64,000 bases of DNA. Source: Hofstenia miamia. Lineage: Eukaryota; Xenacoelomorpha; Acoela. The position numbers were made by a program, and so were the translations under genes. Positions within the stretch are counted from its first letter, which is position 1; every line of letters begins with the position of its first letter. The stretch is taken from contig SCFE01000052.1 in assembly GCA_004352715.1 (NCBI GenBank), forward strand, positions 1,280,606-1,344,605, in the 5' to 3' direction. This document shows, in pieces, positions 46,201 through 53,899 of the stretch. The notes under the pieces are model-generated. The model searched no databases. It worked only from the letters and a program-made list of their open reading frames with translations, and was not told where the DNA came from.

Positions 46201-47929
46201 GCATGTAGCTTTATTGGAGGTCCACACACAAAAAATAGTGAATTGAACGCCCACGATTACATTTTCGTGGGCCATAGAGCAATTCTAATTCAGAACGGTT
46301 TCCATTACTGGGAATGGAATTTCTATTGAAATTTGCACTATTTTAAAATACTAAAAGTAAAAATATTTTTATACCAATGAAGTAGAAAAAAACAACGACA
46401 TTTTAGTTTCGTTATATTTCAAAATAGCATAGTCATTTACTATATATATATTTAATAATAACAATTGCTATGCTATTTTATTAGTGCTTTTTTCAGGGAT
46501 AGGAGTCCAGGTAAAACATTTAGAGGAAAACGGTCCATGGGTAAAAAAGTTTAGAACCACTGCTCTAAATGAAAATGTGTTGGAGTGAACTTATATTCAC
46601 TCGATTAGAGTCGTTACGAAAGGAAAGCCTTGAAAACAGAGGATATTGATCCAATATTGGTTATTGAGCTATCATTTTTCGTGCAAGTAGTAATTACAGC
46701 TGCTTTGGAACAAATAAAGCTCGACATATCCAGTGTGATTGAGAATGGTGGAAATCATTAATAGATGTGTTATTTTGAATTTTTTAGTAGTAAAAAACTT
46801 CGTGTTTCCCGGGATGGCATACATTCAGTGTAAACATAATGACCCTTCGCATTTTCGAAAACTAATTTTAGCGATTTAGACTATTTTATCTGTTGAAAAT
46901 CTTTCCAAAACTCAACAATTCTTAGAAGGTATTTATTTCCAACTTATTGTTAAACCAATACATAGTGTCTTTTACATTTAAGTTAGCCCATTTGTATTTA
47001 GATTTTTTTAGATTTCCGGATATGGTTTTAGTTAAACGATCAGCAGACATGAATTTGTTACAGCGCATAATTCAGTGGAAATAGAATAATAAAGTTCGAC
47101 AGAGGCATAATTTATTGTATGAATAAATTAATGTTTCTATTAATAGTTTCTTATATTTTCTGACCTCCTCAATCTTTGCATTGTATAAATGTATGTATAA
47201 ATATTATATCAATGAAGGTGACCTTTGCAAAGATCCCCTGTGTAAAAACAAACATTGTTAGTGCAGTTTTGAAAGCTGTTTACCATTTCATAGACACTCA
47301 CATTTTCCGGTATTAAGAATTTCTAGATTCAAACTAAGAATATTTTAAACGCTATTGTTAGAGATACTTTACTACTTGCATCGCTCAAGCAGTTCGGCAA
47401 ATGTCACACTACAACATTCTAAAAATCTCATCCTATAATTTTTTCGAATGTTATTCATTCCACTGCTAGATAACTGTCCAAATATTTTCACTATTCAAAA
47501 AATTTGAAATCCTAAGTTCACCAATAGCAAATATGAGATAAATGATGGTATTTGACTGATTTTAATGTAATTTTAGGCTGTATTCGTATTTGCAGCAATG
47601 ATAAGGCTAATTTCCCGTGTCTTATATTGGGGACTGGAACAGAAGATTATTTCAACTCCGGCTATTACTTTTCTTATGGACAATTCATTCAACCTGAATC
47701 TGGATTGACCCAATGGCAGTTAACAAATGATTCACTTAAGGCGACAGCATACAAGTTCCACGATATGGATCCGATTTTTTTTAACAATGGTATGCGATTT
47801 TATTGGAGGAATGGTGATAACTACGATCCAATTACCAAGATGAAGTGCTTACTATTGAATACTACTGCACCTGTTGGGAAACCTGGAGTCTCCGTTACAG
47901 AATCTTATGTATGGTTATATGAATGGTGA
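33114..47929 (+). CDS. GH172/DUF2961-type secreted protein, copy B (4 exons)
   Basis: Join 33114-33494, 43131-43328, 46880-46928, 47577-47929: 981 bp, 326 aa, introns GT-AG, phases 0, 0 and 1, the same as copy A. The ATG at 33114 is the first in frame; the frame also extends to a GTG at 33105. MIKVYIVVGILLSIVTCA is a good signal peptide. DUF2961 text: GISNYIL, MTHFW, GWFNNFRIPF, IVRGIEGG, GMIFL, QFLEGC, GTGTEDYFNSGYYF, QPESG, FHDMDPIFF, MRFYWRNGD. Candidate catalytic Glu by analogy are E232 and E250. The product is clearly paralogous to copy A, with exons 2-4 of identical length, so the pair arose by duplication. Introns 1 (9.6 kb) and 2 (3.6 kb) hold LINEs; intron 3 is short (0.65 kb). Confidence 0.88.
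33748..33927. mobile_element. Small hAT-like MITE with 8-bp TSD
   Basis: The perfect 8-bp duplication gtctacac (33740-33747 and 33928-33935) brackets a 180-bp segment. It starts caggggtgcc and ends gcccgtg, an imperfect CAGGGG-type inverted repeat as in many hAT elements. It contains an (AATAT)n array. It lies in intron 1 of gene B, about 250 bp after exon 1. Confidence 0.6.
33873..33911. repeat. (AATAT)n pentanucleotide repeat
   Basis: About eight uninterrupted units inside the small hAT-like MITE. Confidence 0.9.
33940..36190. other. Gene B intron 1, part before the full-length LINE
   Basis: Non-coding. It holds an (AAT)n run at about 35785-35808. Around 35838-36060 is a purine-rich patch (gggagagagacagggagacc) whose origin I cannot name. 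Just before the LINE, 36150-36176 has an 8-bp stem (gccttttg/caaaaggc). Confidence 0.45.
36198..36244. repeat. (TAG)n array at the 5' end of the full-length LINE
   Basis: A trinucleotide array ending about 40 bp before the ORF1 start codon. The same motif in the same orientation ends the LINE at 40235-40288. Confidence 0.92.
36285..36542 (+). CDS. LINE ORF1, N-terminal part (frame-broken)
   Basis: An ATG start immediately follows the short leader. The first 60 or so codons (MDFLSKLYDGYESLESFKET, LFYQLNSDELMEV) look like a genuine helical N-terminus. The frame ends at a TGA at 36540-36542, while the esterase domain continues in the overlapping frame from 36400. The simplest reading is one ORF1 with a single-base frameshift near 36470-36500. 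Confidence 0.55.
   Translation: MDFLSKLYDGYESLESFKETNGSLSKTKLANLFYQLNSDELMEVHSTLYNIFKRKEISQLKPRSMDRKQYNAKKTRRKYNHYSDW
36400..37131 (+). CDS. LINE ORF1, SGNH/GDSL esterase domain
   Basis: 243 aa as an open frame; the first 25 or so codons are probably out of frame relative to the true ORF1. The esterase signature is complete: IVIGDSRTQF (block I GDS with the Ser), LNVGINDI (block III, G-x-N-D) and RDGIHFSRYG (block V, DxxH with Asp and His). Esterase-bearing ORF1 proteins are known in CR1-clade LINEs, where ORF1p coats the RNA. The C-terminus is basic (KVPRKPRQAYHKD). It ends TTG TAA, where the preceding bases form a slippery heptamer into ORF2. Confidence 0.8.
   Translation: MNLWKCILLCIIYLRGKKFRNLNPEVWIENSITLKKLEENTTTIVIGDSRTQFLRPRYLLGEKETTSVHTYPGIDTTRLLNLIKEYDFRTCKKLILNVGINDILQNKDISLIKENIMEVKTLICNGSQELDLTFMEVVPPRDSSDTTISLINDLNKFFNVEMGQTIELSHMFQNNKMLYSRDGIHFSRYGISQMAIAIKKHFKVPRKPRQAYHKDMNGNNRSGWKDTQQLLLKLLNRLEKSNL
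37110..40121 (+). CDS. LINE ORF2: AP endonuclease and reverse transcriptase
   Basis: The frame is open from 37110; the first ATG is at 37530, but conserved text begins well before it. DVHPNPGP (37206-37229) follows a hydrophobic segment (YFLVLLYYATNLYNYAI). Endonuclease: ILNA/IVLNAHNL, IIETWF, LVLCGDYNLNFL (GDxN), SLIDYLL and SDHHALV (catalytic SDH). RT: NYRPISV, motif A CFLDLAKAFDSM, motif B GVPQGTILGPLLF, motif C QYADDTAIYI with both Asp, and YLGVPINSSL. The C-terminus is the usual FNGLPPEIRQ-like segment. All catalytic residues that I could look for are present, so this copy may be competent apart from the ORF1 frame break. Confidence 0.87.
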   Translation, partial: TREIKFVRYFLVLLYYATNLYNYAIQKLKLCNDVHPNPGPEPKSIIEQQDFTHNVLPKFENNLKIIVLNAHNLTASYENFQHWTLAFGNNAIFCIIETWFTQDTDISIWNPNPTKFDIFSKHRSNRIGGGLVIIAPKKLRMSEFYINQEYNGIIESLWLTSDINEKFFLNVSYSPHKQYQQDFIEFMSKQIQCLPNCDLLVLCGDYNLNFLDKKQSYLLEDFLIEHNISNVNSTIPTRSSRNSASLIDYLLTNQPNRFHTNVITCHFSDHHALVVIDKTISKNIKKPIRKKIMKRSFKNFDLSSFIHDIDNFNWDRIYTINNIDDMMECYLTTIEAILDSHAPQKPMFVVEKSPNVSTSEKLNKAKTKMSDLFRQWADNQNAINYELYINAKNEVKNLEKRCSESNHLKLFDKLKTEAEKWNYVENICRKKCNDSIDEIKLDGKTIKGQLCIANAMNKTFVNMGKYKGKIVPYKDSLQNVSTKFYFNFITEYEVKQNIIRINDRKSKGPSTVPNFIHKIAFLRTLSLLTFILNNCIRHSYFPSALKFAIVSPIYKNKNVKDPLNYRPISVTHILAKIFEKSIYKQIHKYLNDNKYISTSQFGFREKLSSQDALMFATEQWRISLNDAQYTGICFLDLAKAFDSMCHEILMIKMQKYGFSPDSINLIRSFLTNRCQSVKLSENISNPLKVHNGVPQGTILGPLLFILYMNDINNAITSSKIVQYADDTAIYISNEDKNYVINSLNKDLDSVNNWFHKNKLTLNLEKTKFVMLQPKSEETSSLHLKIETNKIYNCNEAKYLGVPINSSLNFRGLIDNKIARVAQFNTQLRYLINCVPKHFLINYARSKIYGIVSYGSILCNNEHITRWKKLEKVTNWSIEIICKIPRFTHISKYYNEYKIMKPINYINYLTLLYFYNILLHNNITFSPTPFCKNLKYNHRRSIYVKTSVIKNRHGGNSIFNRGADIFNGLPPEIRQCTITKTMLKEYFLNNLGCGKCYSSNFKVP
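37122..37128 (+). promoter_or_regulatory. Candidate -1 ribosomal frameshift site A_AAT_TTG
   Basis: In the ORF1 frame the codons AAT TTG are followed directly by TAA. With the preceding A they form X_XXY_YYZ (A AAT TTG). A -1 slip moves from ORF1 into the ORF2 frame, open from 37110. ORF2 has no ATG until 37530, which is inside the endonuclease domain. A G at the last position is usually a weaker site, and a downstream RNA structure has not been shown. Confidence 0.45.
37206..37229 (+). other. 2A-like motif DVHPNPGP at the LINE ORF2 start
   Basis: The 2A ribosome-skipping consensus is D-x-E-x-NPG-P. Here the Glu is His. This NPGP motif is common at the start of ORF2 in CR1/L2-like LINEs, and functional 2A sequences have been reported from some non-LTR elements. 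Whether the His version skips is uncertain. Confidence 0.55.
40235..40288. repeat. (TAG)n tail of the full-length LINE
   Basis: A trinucleotide array directly after aaataaatgttgaag. The truncated relative ends the same way at 41205-41232. Confidence 0.92.
40310..41247 (+). pseudogene. 5'-truncated copy of a related LINE, (TAG)n/(GTT)n tail
   Basis: It begins within RT motif C (HYADDTCIYIS near 40325-40365) and runs through a YLGVTFSD-like block and a C-terminal frame (40767-41123) with VPRFSHVSKF, ADIFNDMPLQF and NHF. It ends aaataaatcttttgaag followed by TAG repeats (41207-41232) and GTT repeats (to 41247). The protein is clearly related to the ORF2 C-terminus of the upstream full-length element but diverged and frame-broken. 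It starts about 20 bp after the full-length element's tail. Confidence 0.75.
41250..43130. other. Gene B intron 1, remainder
   Basis: Non-coding AT-rich sequence ending in the acceptor ttgtttttag before exon 2. Small frames around 42106-42434 have no domain text. Confidence 0.5.
43390..44021 (-). pseudogene. LINE ORF2 C-terminus and 3' tail
   Basis: The minus-strand frame 43979-43593 (128 codons) reads HKILAPKYYMQHLSLINLYK, HSLWEQSYTVSTISTWNSLP and MDIRTAESLTKFKKLLKQ. The WNSLPxxIRxxxxxxxFKxxLK pattern is the normal end of CR1/L2-like ORF2 proteins. The downstream non-coding part runs to a degenerate attattatt-type tail near 43400. The 5' side is cut at a single N (44022). It lies about 60 bp after exon 2 of gene B. 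Confidence 0.7.
44023..44500 (+). pseudogene. RLE-type LINE C-terminus (CCHC and restriction-like endonuclease)
   Basis: The plus-strand frame ends at 44487. It contains CKLCKNECETVDHLIAGC, a CCHC zinc motif (C-x2-C-x8-H-x4-C), then YRFRHDKVGRMVHWIL and ILWDFNIQTSKVIEARRPDIVVVDKS. The RRPDIVVVDK segment fits the PD-(D/E)xK core of the restriction-like endonuclease found after the RT in R2/R4/NeSL-type LINEs. This is a different endonuclease class from the AP-type LINEs elsewhere in the window. Only the C-terminal end is present; the left side is cut at the N at 44022. Confidence 0.7.
44583..45890 (-). pseudogene. 5' part of an AP-endonuclease LINE (ORF1 and start of ORF2)
   Basis: ORF1 starts near 45884 (MMPVANVLLADLQILLDAQF) with a helical region (LSSLSDSLAKLTSDVSSIQ), and frame-shifted continuation text AHIYISCFANSVSASDVADH further on. 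ORF2 begins near 45120: LLANARSLISLNRRL and then SPFDFIFITENWLDPSIADS and GNHGVLIASR are the N-terminal AP-endonuclease blocks (NxRS, ITExWL). The rest of the element is missing, and its 3' side meets the RLE LINE fragment. Several frameshifts show it is dead. Base composition is less AT-rich than its surroundings. Confidence 0.7.
46162..46561. mobile_element. Possible worn hAT element (right end cagtggttct)
   Basis: The reverse complement at 46561 reads cagtggttctaaacttt, then accc-atggaccg, a very typical hAT terminus. The left end near 46162 (cag..tattctcagg, later ttggaccgt) matches only in part, and no 8-bp duplication was found. It lies just before the microexon of gene B. Confidence 0.35.
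46880..46928 (+). CDS. Gene B exon 3, a 49-bp microexon
   Basis: The acceptor gatttag ends at 46879 and the donor gtattt starts at 46929. It encodes TILSVENLSKTQQFLE plus one base of a Gly codon completed by exon 4 (gc). The length, phase and peptide match the copy A microexon at 15049-15097. Confidence 0.87.
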
Positions 47930-48069
47930 AATACACAATATACTAACTTTTGTACAAGATTGAGCAATTTCACAAAAAAATTATCTTAATATATTATGAC
48001 TTACTAATGTCAAAGTTCAGGTTATATTTCTAAATCAGGGAAAGCTTGACCATTGATATTTGATATATA

Positions 48070-48213
48070 CATTATATATATATATATATATANNNNNNNN
48101 NNNNNNNNNNNNNNNNNNNNNNNNNNNNNNNNNNNNNNNNNNNNNNNNNNNNNNNNNNNNNNNNNNNNNNNNNNNNNNNNNNNNNNNNNNNNNNNNNNNN
48201 NNNNNNNNNNNNN

Positions 48214-48246
<33 letters not shown>
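48070..48246. repeat. (TA)n array with 121-base N gap (48093-48213)
   Basis: TA repeats on both sides of the gap show that the array itself was not assembled. Frames running through it are artefacts. Confidence 0.9.
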
Positions 48247-48249
<3 letters not shown>

Positions 48250-48299
48250 TTTCATACATAAAGTATGGACCATAGAAATGACATTCCATCATTGAATTG

Positions 48300-49737
48300 A
48301 GCATTTAAATTTTTCACTAGTTTTTCTGGTTTGGTTGCATATTTGCAACTCCGAGGAGTAGAGGTATCAAAATTTGCAATTGAGTTGACTATATTCATAA
48401 AATTGTTTGAAAATGTTAAATGAATTAATGAGCCACCCCCCCCCCTCTCCCCCTCCCCTATCGGGACATTTTTATTGAATTTCAATGATTAGGAAGCTTT
48501 TTGTAAACATACACTACTAGGATTGATTCCTCTTATCATCTACCTGAGAGATAATTATATTGTCCCCACATTTATTTGTGTACATTTTTTGCATCTACAA
48601 GCTCATCTATAATAGAATTCATTAAAAAATTATAAACAACGAATATTGATTCAATATACAATGGATAAGATCACTTTTTTGATATTAAAATTTAAAATAT
48701 GATAACCTCACTGCAACCTTAAATTTATAGAATGAATCTAGTAACTAGCAAAAGACTAAACTAGTTCAAAATGATTGTATCATTGACTTTAATTTTCTCT
48801 GAATATGGAAATATTTTTTGAGTCCTTCTTTCTAAATTAATAAAAATATTTCCAAAAATGTCGATTTTTGTATTTTTTAAATAATCATATTTGAATTTCA
48901 AGATTTGAGCATGTCACAAATGATAAGTGTTTCGTATGTCAAGAGGTTAAAAAATGCATTAACATTTTGCTCAGAATAAGTTCAATATAGAAATTACACA
49001 TTGATTTCACTGTAGTTGCAAATTTCAACTACGAGCGTGCAGGGTTAATAAATACAAAATATTCGCTAATTTATTAATAAGCCAGGGGTGAATCCAGCAA
49101 CTTTAGTTATAAAGAGCAATTATAATACATCTCTCAAGAAAAGAAAAAGCAATTAATATTTTCAACCACTATGAGATGATTCACGTTAAAATAAATTTTA
49201 TGCGCTATCAAGCCAAACAAAATCAACAGAGATCCTTCAAATCAATTTTTACGGAACTTCGCCGGAGGTACAAAAATGCTGTGGAAGGGAACATCAAAAG
49301 AATTGAAAATTCGACAAAAGAGGACCTAAAACAATTCTTCTTTCTAAGTCAATTAATTCAGTCCAATTTTGAAAAAAAAACCTCCTCTTTATAAAGCTAT
49401 GGCCATCCTTTTTCTTTAAACTGCTTGTAAGAATAATCTTTTAACTATAAATAAGAATTCGCGGATCGGTTCTGAATGAATCAATGTTAGGAATTGTTCA
49501 ATTAATTAATTGCAGTGCGCGCACGTCCATTGAAAACACTGCGTTCAATTTTATGGGTCAACAGTTTAGTCAATGCGAAAATAGATCAAGCAGGAATTTT
49601 TTTAATTTCTGTGATCACTAAATTGTTATTGCGCGTTGACGTAAAGAAAGCCCTGTGTTCTATTTTGTAAACTAAATAGTTTCGTATTTACGTAAATTAA
49701 AATCACTAAAGATTGCGACGCCTAAGCATCCAGGGAA
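48300..49737. other. Intergenic after gene B, no gene recognised
   Basis: It has a C-rich run at about 48435-48460. The open frame 49176-49394 (KQNQQRSFKSIFTELRRRYK, STKEDLKQFFFLSQLIQ) is Lys/Gln-rich and might be a LINE linker remnant, but it cannot be assigned. Confidence 0.4.
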
Positions 49738-49879
49738 TGGGTATTCCATTATATTGCGCAATATACGAATTTCTAAGACGCATTTGTAGGCATTCAATAA
49801 GAAAACTCTCGCTATTCAGTTTGCTAACAACGGATGACAGAGGTTAGTTCTTAAATATATTATTAAATAATATATTTTA

Positions 49880-49912
<33 letters not shown>

Positions 49913-49914
49913 TA
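49738..49914. repeat. Dispersed repeat copy 1, ending in (TA)n and a gap
   Basis: About 150 bp here match 58447-58625: shared text includes aagaaaactctcgctattca, ttgctaacaac and aaatatattattaaataata. Both copies run into a (TA)n array and then Ns (49915-50030 here). The (TA)n is probably part of the element end. Confidence 0.75.
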
Positions 49915-50030
49915 NNNNNNNNNNNNNNNNNNNNNNNNNNNNNNNNNNNNNNNNNNNNNNNNNNNNNNNNNNNNNNNNNNNNNNNNNNNNNNNNNNNNNN
50001 NNNNNNNNNNNNNNNNNNNNNNNNNNNNNN
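49915..50030. other. Assembly gap in (TA)n
   Basis: 116 Ns flanked by TA repeats. Confidence 0.95.
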
Positions 50031-50495
50031 ATATATATATCGCTCTTTGTTTAACCCTCAACATATATATATTTGGCTATTTGTTGACTTTTACATAAAT
50101 ATCTCGCATTTTGTTGCAATTTCATATATATCTCGCTCTCTGTCACTTTTGCACACATATCTCGACTTTTGAAATTTTACCAAAAAAATTTCACTCCCAT
50201 AAATGGACTTTTTCTAGATTTATTCATTATTTGAATGTGAATGACTTTGTGTGATACCCAAAAATAACCATAATATCATCTATTTTGCATCTACTGCATG
50301 TAGATTAACAGTTTCAACTATTGAAGTGTCGACAGGAAATGTCTTTTCTGGGAATGCTGCGTCATCAACAAGAATATTAATTAATTTTGAACCCTAGCTT
50401 TACTTTCGTCCACAACCATAAAAATAGTTTTGTTGGTAAGCAGAGTCCTCAATTTTTGTCTTTGTATTTCTGAGACTGAATTTTACTAGTTAAGA

Positions 50496-50810
50496 TCATG
50501 TGCTCTCACTTGCGCACAGGTTGGCCAAGGTCCGTAAAAAATTGATGAACAGCTTCCTTTTGAAACTTTTCAAGTGGGATGTCTGCTGAAAAATGTTTCT
50601 ACTAGTTTTGTAGCTAAGTCTTTTTTTGCAATAGGAAGAAATATTTGTATGGTTTTTTTGCCAGGCTTTTCTTGATCGAGCTTTTTGTGCTTTTCTGATG
50701 AACGGTGACTTTCCACGAGAAATCGCTTGTCGCAATTAACAAGTACACTACGTAATTTACAAAATTGCTCGCCATTTGAGTTCAAAACAAATTCACCCTC
50801 GAATCAAATT
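50496..50810 (-). pseudogene. Zinc-finger-like fragment, possibly hAT-related
   Basis: Two overlapping minus frames give FCKLRSVLVNCDKRFLVESH, SSEKHKK, GKKTIQIFLPIAKKDLATKL and VETFFSRHPT, with FKRKLFINFL in the other frame. The spacing of Cys, Cys and His resembles the BED-like finger seen in some hAT-derived proteins. There is no intact frame and no transposase core. The assignment is tentative. Confidence 0.3.
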
Positions 50811-51069
50811 TTCTGTAAATGACGTTCAATGCTCATGATTTAAACGTTGCTGATTCATGGATGTCATCTTGTTGTTTTTGATCATTTCAATCCTTGAAAA
50901 AGAACATTCTCCTACACACACTGTAACTGGTAGGGTTAGAAATAACCAAAGAGTAACAGCAACGTTTGAGAAGGTAGTAAGTGCAATGGGTGTTGAACTT
51001 TTTTACCTGTGAAAAATCTACGGGCATTTCGGGGGGTAATGCCCTCCCGGGGCGAGTTATTATCCCCAT

Positions 51070-52345
51070 TACAAGAAATTATAGCACAAATTGTTGTAGC
51101 CCTCTAACAGCAAAACAAAATGACGTAATCAATTATGTGATAATAAAACATACTTCTTGAAATGAATATTGTCTTTTTTTCTTGAATGCGTTTTGGCCTC
51201 CAGCATTTAAAAATCAAATATTGATAAAACTTACAGAGGAATTTAGCTGAGCGTCTATTATACAAATTGCCGGAAAAAATTTGACTTGATCCTCTTCAAT
51301 AATCAATAATTTAAGGTATTTCCATTGTTCGCACAACTTAACTCTTAAATTCATTAAATGCAAAATTGACTCAAGAAATTCAAATGATACAGATAAGATC
51401 TTTACATTATTTTACAGTATTAGCATTAACCAATTAGAATTGATGATGTAATTGAACATCTAGTATTTGGCATTTTCATGAAATTAAATTCAATTGCATC
51501 TACTTCATTTTTCCCGTTATAAATTGACATATGGGATAAAAATTTTTGCAAAATTTTGACTCGTGAACAACTATGGCTACAAACAAATTTTTTTTCTTTG
51601 CATAGTAAACCAATAGTATTTAAACAATTGATGATGAGCTAGGTATTATATTAGTTTTAAGATACGTAAATTTGTAAGAAACCTTTTTCACCTTCAGTTA
51701 AACATAGTGTATAATCTATGCCGCACTTTCACTAGTTATTTGATGACGTCACATGGCACTGTTTAAATTTCTTGTAATGTTGGAACAACTGCTAATACGA
51801 GATTAAAATTTTTTAATGATACATTTAGAAAAAATTCTCCAGTTTTCCAAAGAAAGGCATAATGATGTTCAGCATGCACTACGAGGCCACAGAAGGATCC
51901 ATACCTGATATAAGACTGCATTCATTAAATCATGTTTTGCAAGAATTGTAAATATTTATGAGGTTTCTCAAAAAAACCTTAAGGTTTAGTTTTATACACA
52001 TGAAAGTTAATCTTTCTAAGATAGGTGTAAAATTTACTTAGAACCTCATGCCAAAATAAGCAAATGAATTCAGGCCCCAAGATTTTCCATTTTGTAGGCA
52101 AAAGCTGATGAGTTTGGACGTACATTTGAACTCACATGCTGATCTTGAGTAAGGACATTTAGCTTATCATAATTGTGAGCATAGTTAATTTTTAGTGCCT
52201 GAACAAACTCATAGTGACAGTGCCAGCGAATTGAACATAAGCTTTTTAAATTTAATGGTACGGTATCAAGAATATTTTTGTGCAAAGTTTCTTTTCGATT
52301 TTACTTATCCAATCCAGAGTAAGCTAGGGAAAGGCAAATCTCTAT
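51070..52345. other. Intergenic, nothing recognised
   Basis: AT-rich, with only short frames. Confidence 0.5.
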
Positions 52346-52350
52346 ATTAT

Positions 52351-52915
52351 AGCTGTACCCCGGTCACATTTTCGTCGGCGGTAGCGTGATCTTTTTCTAT
52401 CTCCCCCGCACTAGAATTATTTTCATAGAACATGGAATGTTTGCATTGAAAACATATATTTAGGTATAACCCTAATCCCGGTAAATTCTTCACTTTTCCG
52501 GATTTCCCGAATACTTCTTCATTCCACCAGATCATTCTTAATTTTTCATGATCTATTCTTCACCTAATTTTAGCCATAACCCTAACCTAAATTCTTCTTT
52601 TTTATAGACCAAGACCCTAAACCAATGTCAGAATAACCTATATTTTTATCTTTTAAAGACATAAGACCTAAACCAAAGTCTGAAATCCATGTTTCCTAAA
52701 CCTCAATATAAATTATTATTTTTTATAGGCCAAAACCCTAAACCAAAGTCACAAATCCATGCTCCTTAAATCTAGAACCTAAATTTTGATTATTTCAAAA
52801 AATTAAGCTCTGAACCAAAGCTACCAATGCAAATATTCCATGTTCTATAAAAATAATGTTAGTGCGGGGGGGGGGACAAAAATCTTTCACCNTGCTACGT
52901 CGGCGGCGTACAGCT
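52351..52915. mobile_element. Inverted-repeat element with internal minisatellite
   Basis: Arms of roughly 90-100 bp (52351-52448 and 52824-52915) are inverted copies. Both start agctgtac and share gtcggcgg, cccgcact and atagaacatggaat. The inside (about 52470-52820) holds three to four diverged units of about 75-85 bp built around accctaaaccaaagtc, ccatg and ttttttatagac words. A single N sits in the right arm (52892). A long-TIR MITE carrying a minisatellite is the best description; the superfamily is unknown. Confidence 0.65.
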
Positions 52916-53128
52916 CTACTCTATATAAACATCGGCACTAGCAGTGTTGCCATGACAATAGCTCTTTTCCAATTTAATTTTGATTAATATACGTAATCAT
53001 GTTCTTTTGGGGGTTCAGTGTATCTCTATGACTACGACCCTGACTAATGACTAATACACGAACAACACAACACTTAATGCCACGTGCTCTCTCTCTCACA
53101 CACAAACCCATATAACTTAAAATTAAAG

Positions 53129-53340
53129 TATTAAGGTTCCTCATTTCACTGTTCCGAATACTAAAAAGGCGAGAACCGACTCTGCCTTTTCGTGCGGTGG
53201 CCCGACGCTTTTAAACTCCTTACCAAAGTCAATTAGAACTGCGGAGAATAATATCACAATTAACAAGGAATTTATTAAGCAACTAAACATGTATCATTTA
53301 TAGATAATTTTGTAGTTTATAAAAAAATTAGTATTCAATA
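53129..53340 (+). pseudogene. LINE ORF2 C-terminal fragment, copy 1
   Basis: Nearly the same DNA as 59083-59340. The translation includes KARTDSAFSCG-like and LLNSLP..IRTAENNI text, the usual end of CR1/L2-like ORF2. Short insertions and deletions break the frame here. It is followed by a (TA)n array and gap. Confidence 0.65.
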
Positions 53341-53466
53341 TTTAAAATCTCTTAGACAATAGAAATCAAATGAAATTGCGTATATGTCCCGTCATTGAAA
53401 TATTTAAACTTATCAAAAATACTTTACTGCTTATTGATGTGATTTTATATGAAAACACCTTTGTAG

Positions 53467-53468
<2 letters not shown>

Positions 53469-53498
<30 letters not shown>

Positions 53499-53745
53499 NN
53501 NNNNNNNNNNNNNNNNNNNNNNNNNNNNNNNNNNNNNNNNNNNNNNNNNNNNNNNNNNNNNNNNNNNNNNNNNNNNNNNNNNNNNNNNNNNNNNNNNNNN
53601 NNNNNNNNNNNNNNNNNNNNNNNNNNNNNNNNNNNNNNNNNNNNNNNNNNNNNNNNNNNNNNNNNNNNNNNNNNNNNNNNNNNNNNNNNNNNNNNNNNNN
53701 NNNNNNNNNNNNNNNNNNNNNNNNNNNNNNNNNNNNNNNNNNNNN

Positions 53746-53776
<31 letters not shown>
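53469..53776. repeat. (TA)n array with 247-base N gap (53499-53745)
   Basis: TA repeats on both sides of the gap. Translations across it are meaningless. Confidence 0.9.
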
Positions 53777-53779
<3 letters not shown>

Positions 53780-53899
53780 AAAACATTCAATAACAACGTT
53801 TCTGGTCTCAGCTTTCTCTACATCTCTACTTCTAATGTTACTGCTGACAACACAGCTTCAAAATCTGATTATGTTTATAAAATATGCTGACTGCAAATT

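Noticed and set aside
48053-48295. Open frames of Tyr/Ile repeats and unknown residues across N gaps (also at 49816-50098, 53370-53912, 58559-59258)
   Set aside because: They translate (TA)n and runs of N, so they are not genes. Only the separate LINE fragment after 59083 is kept.
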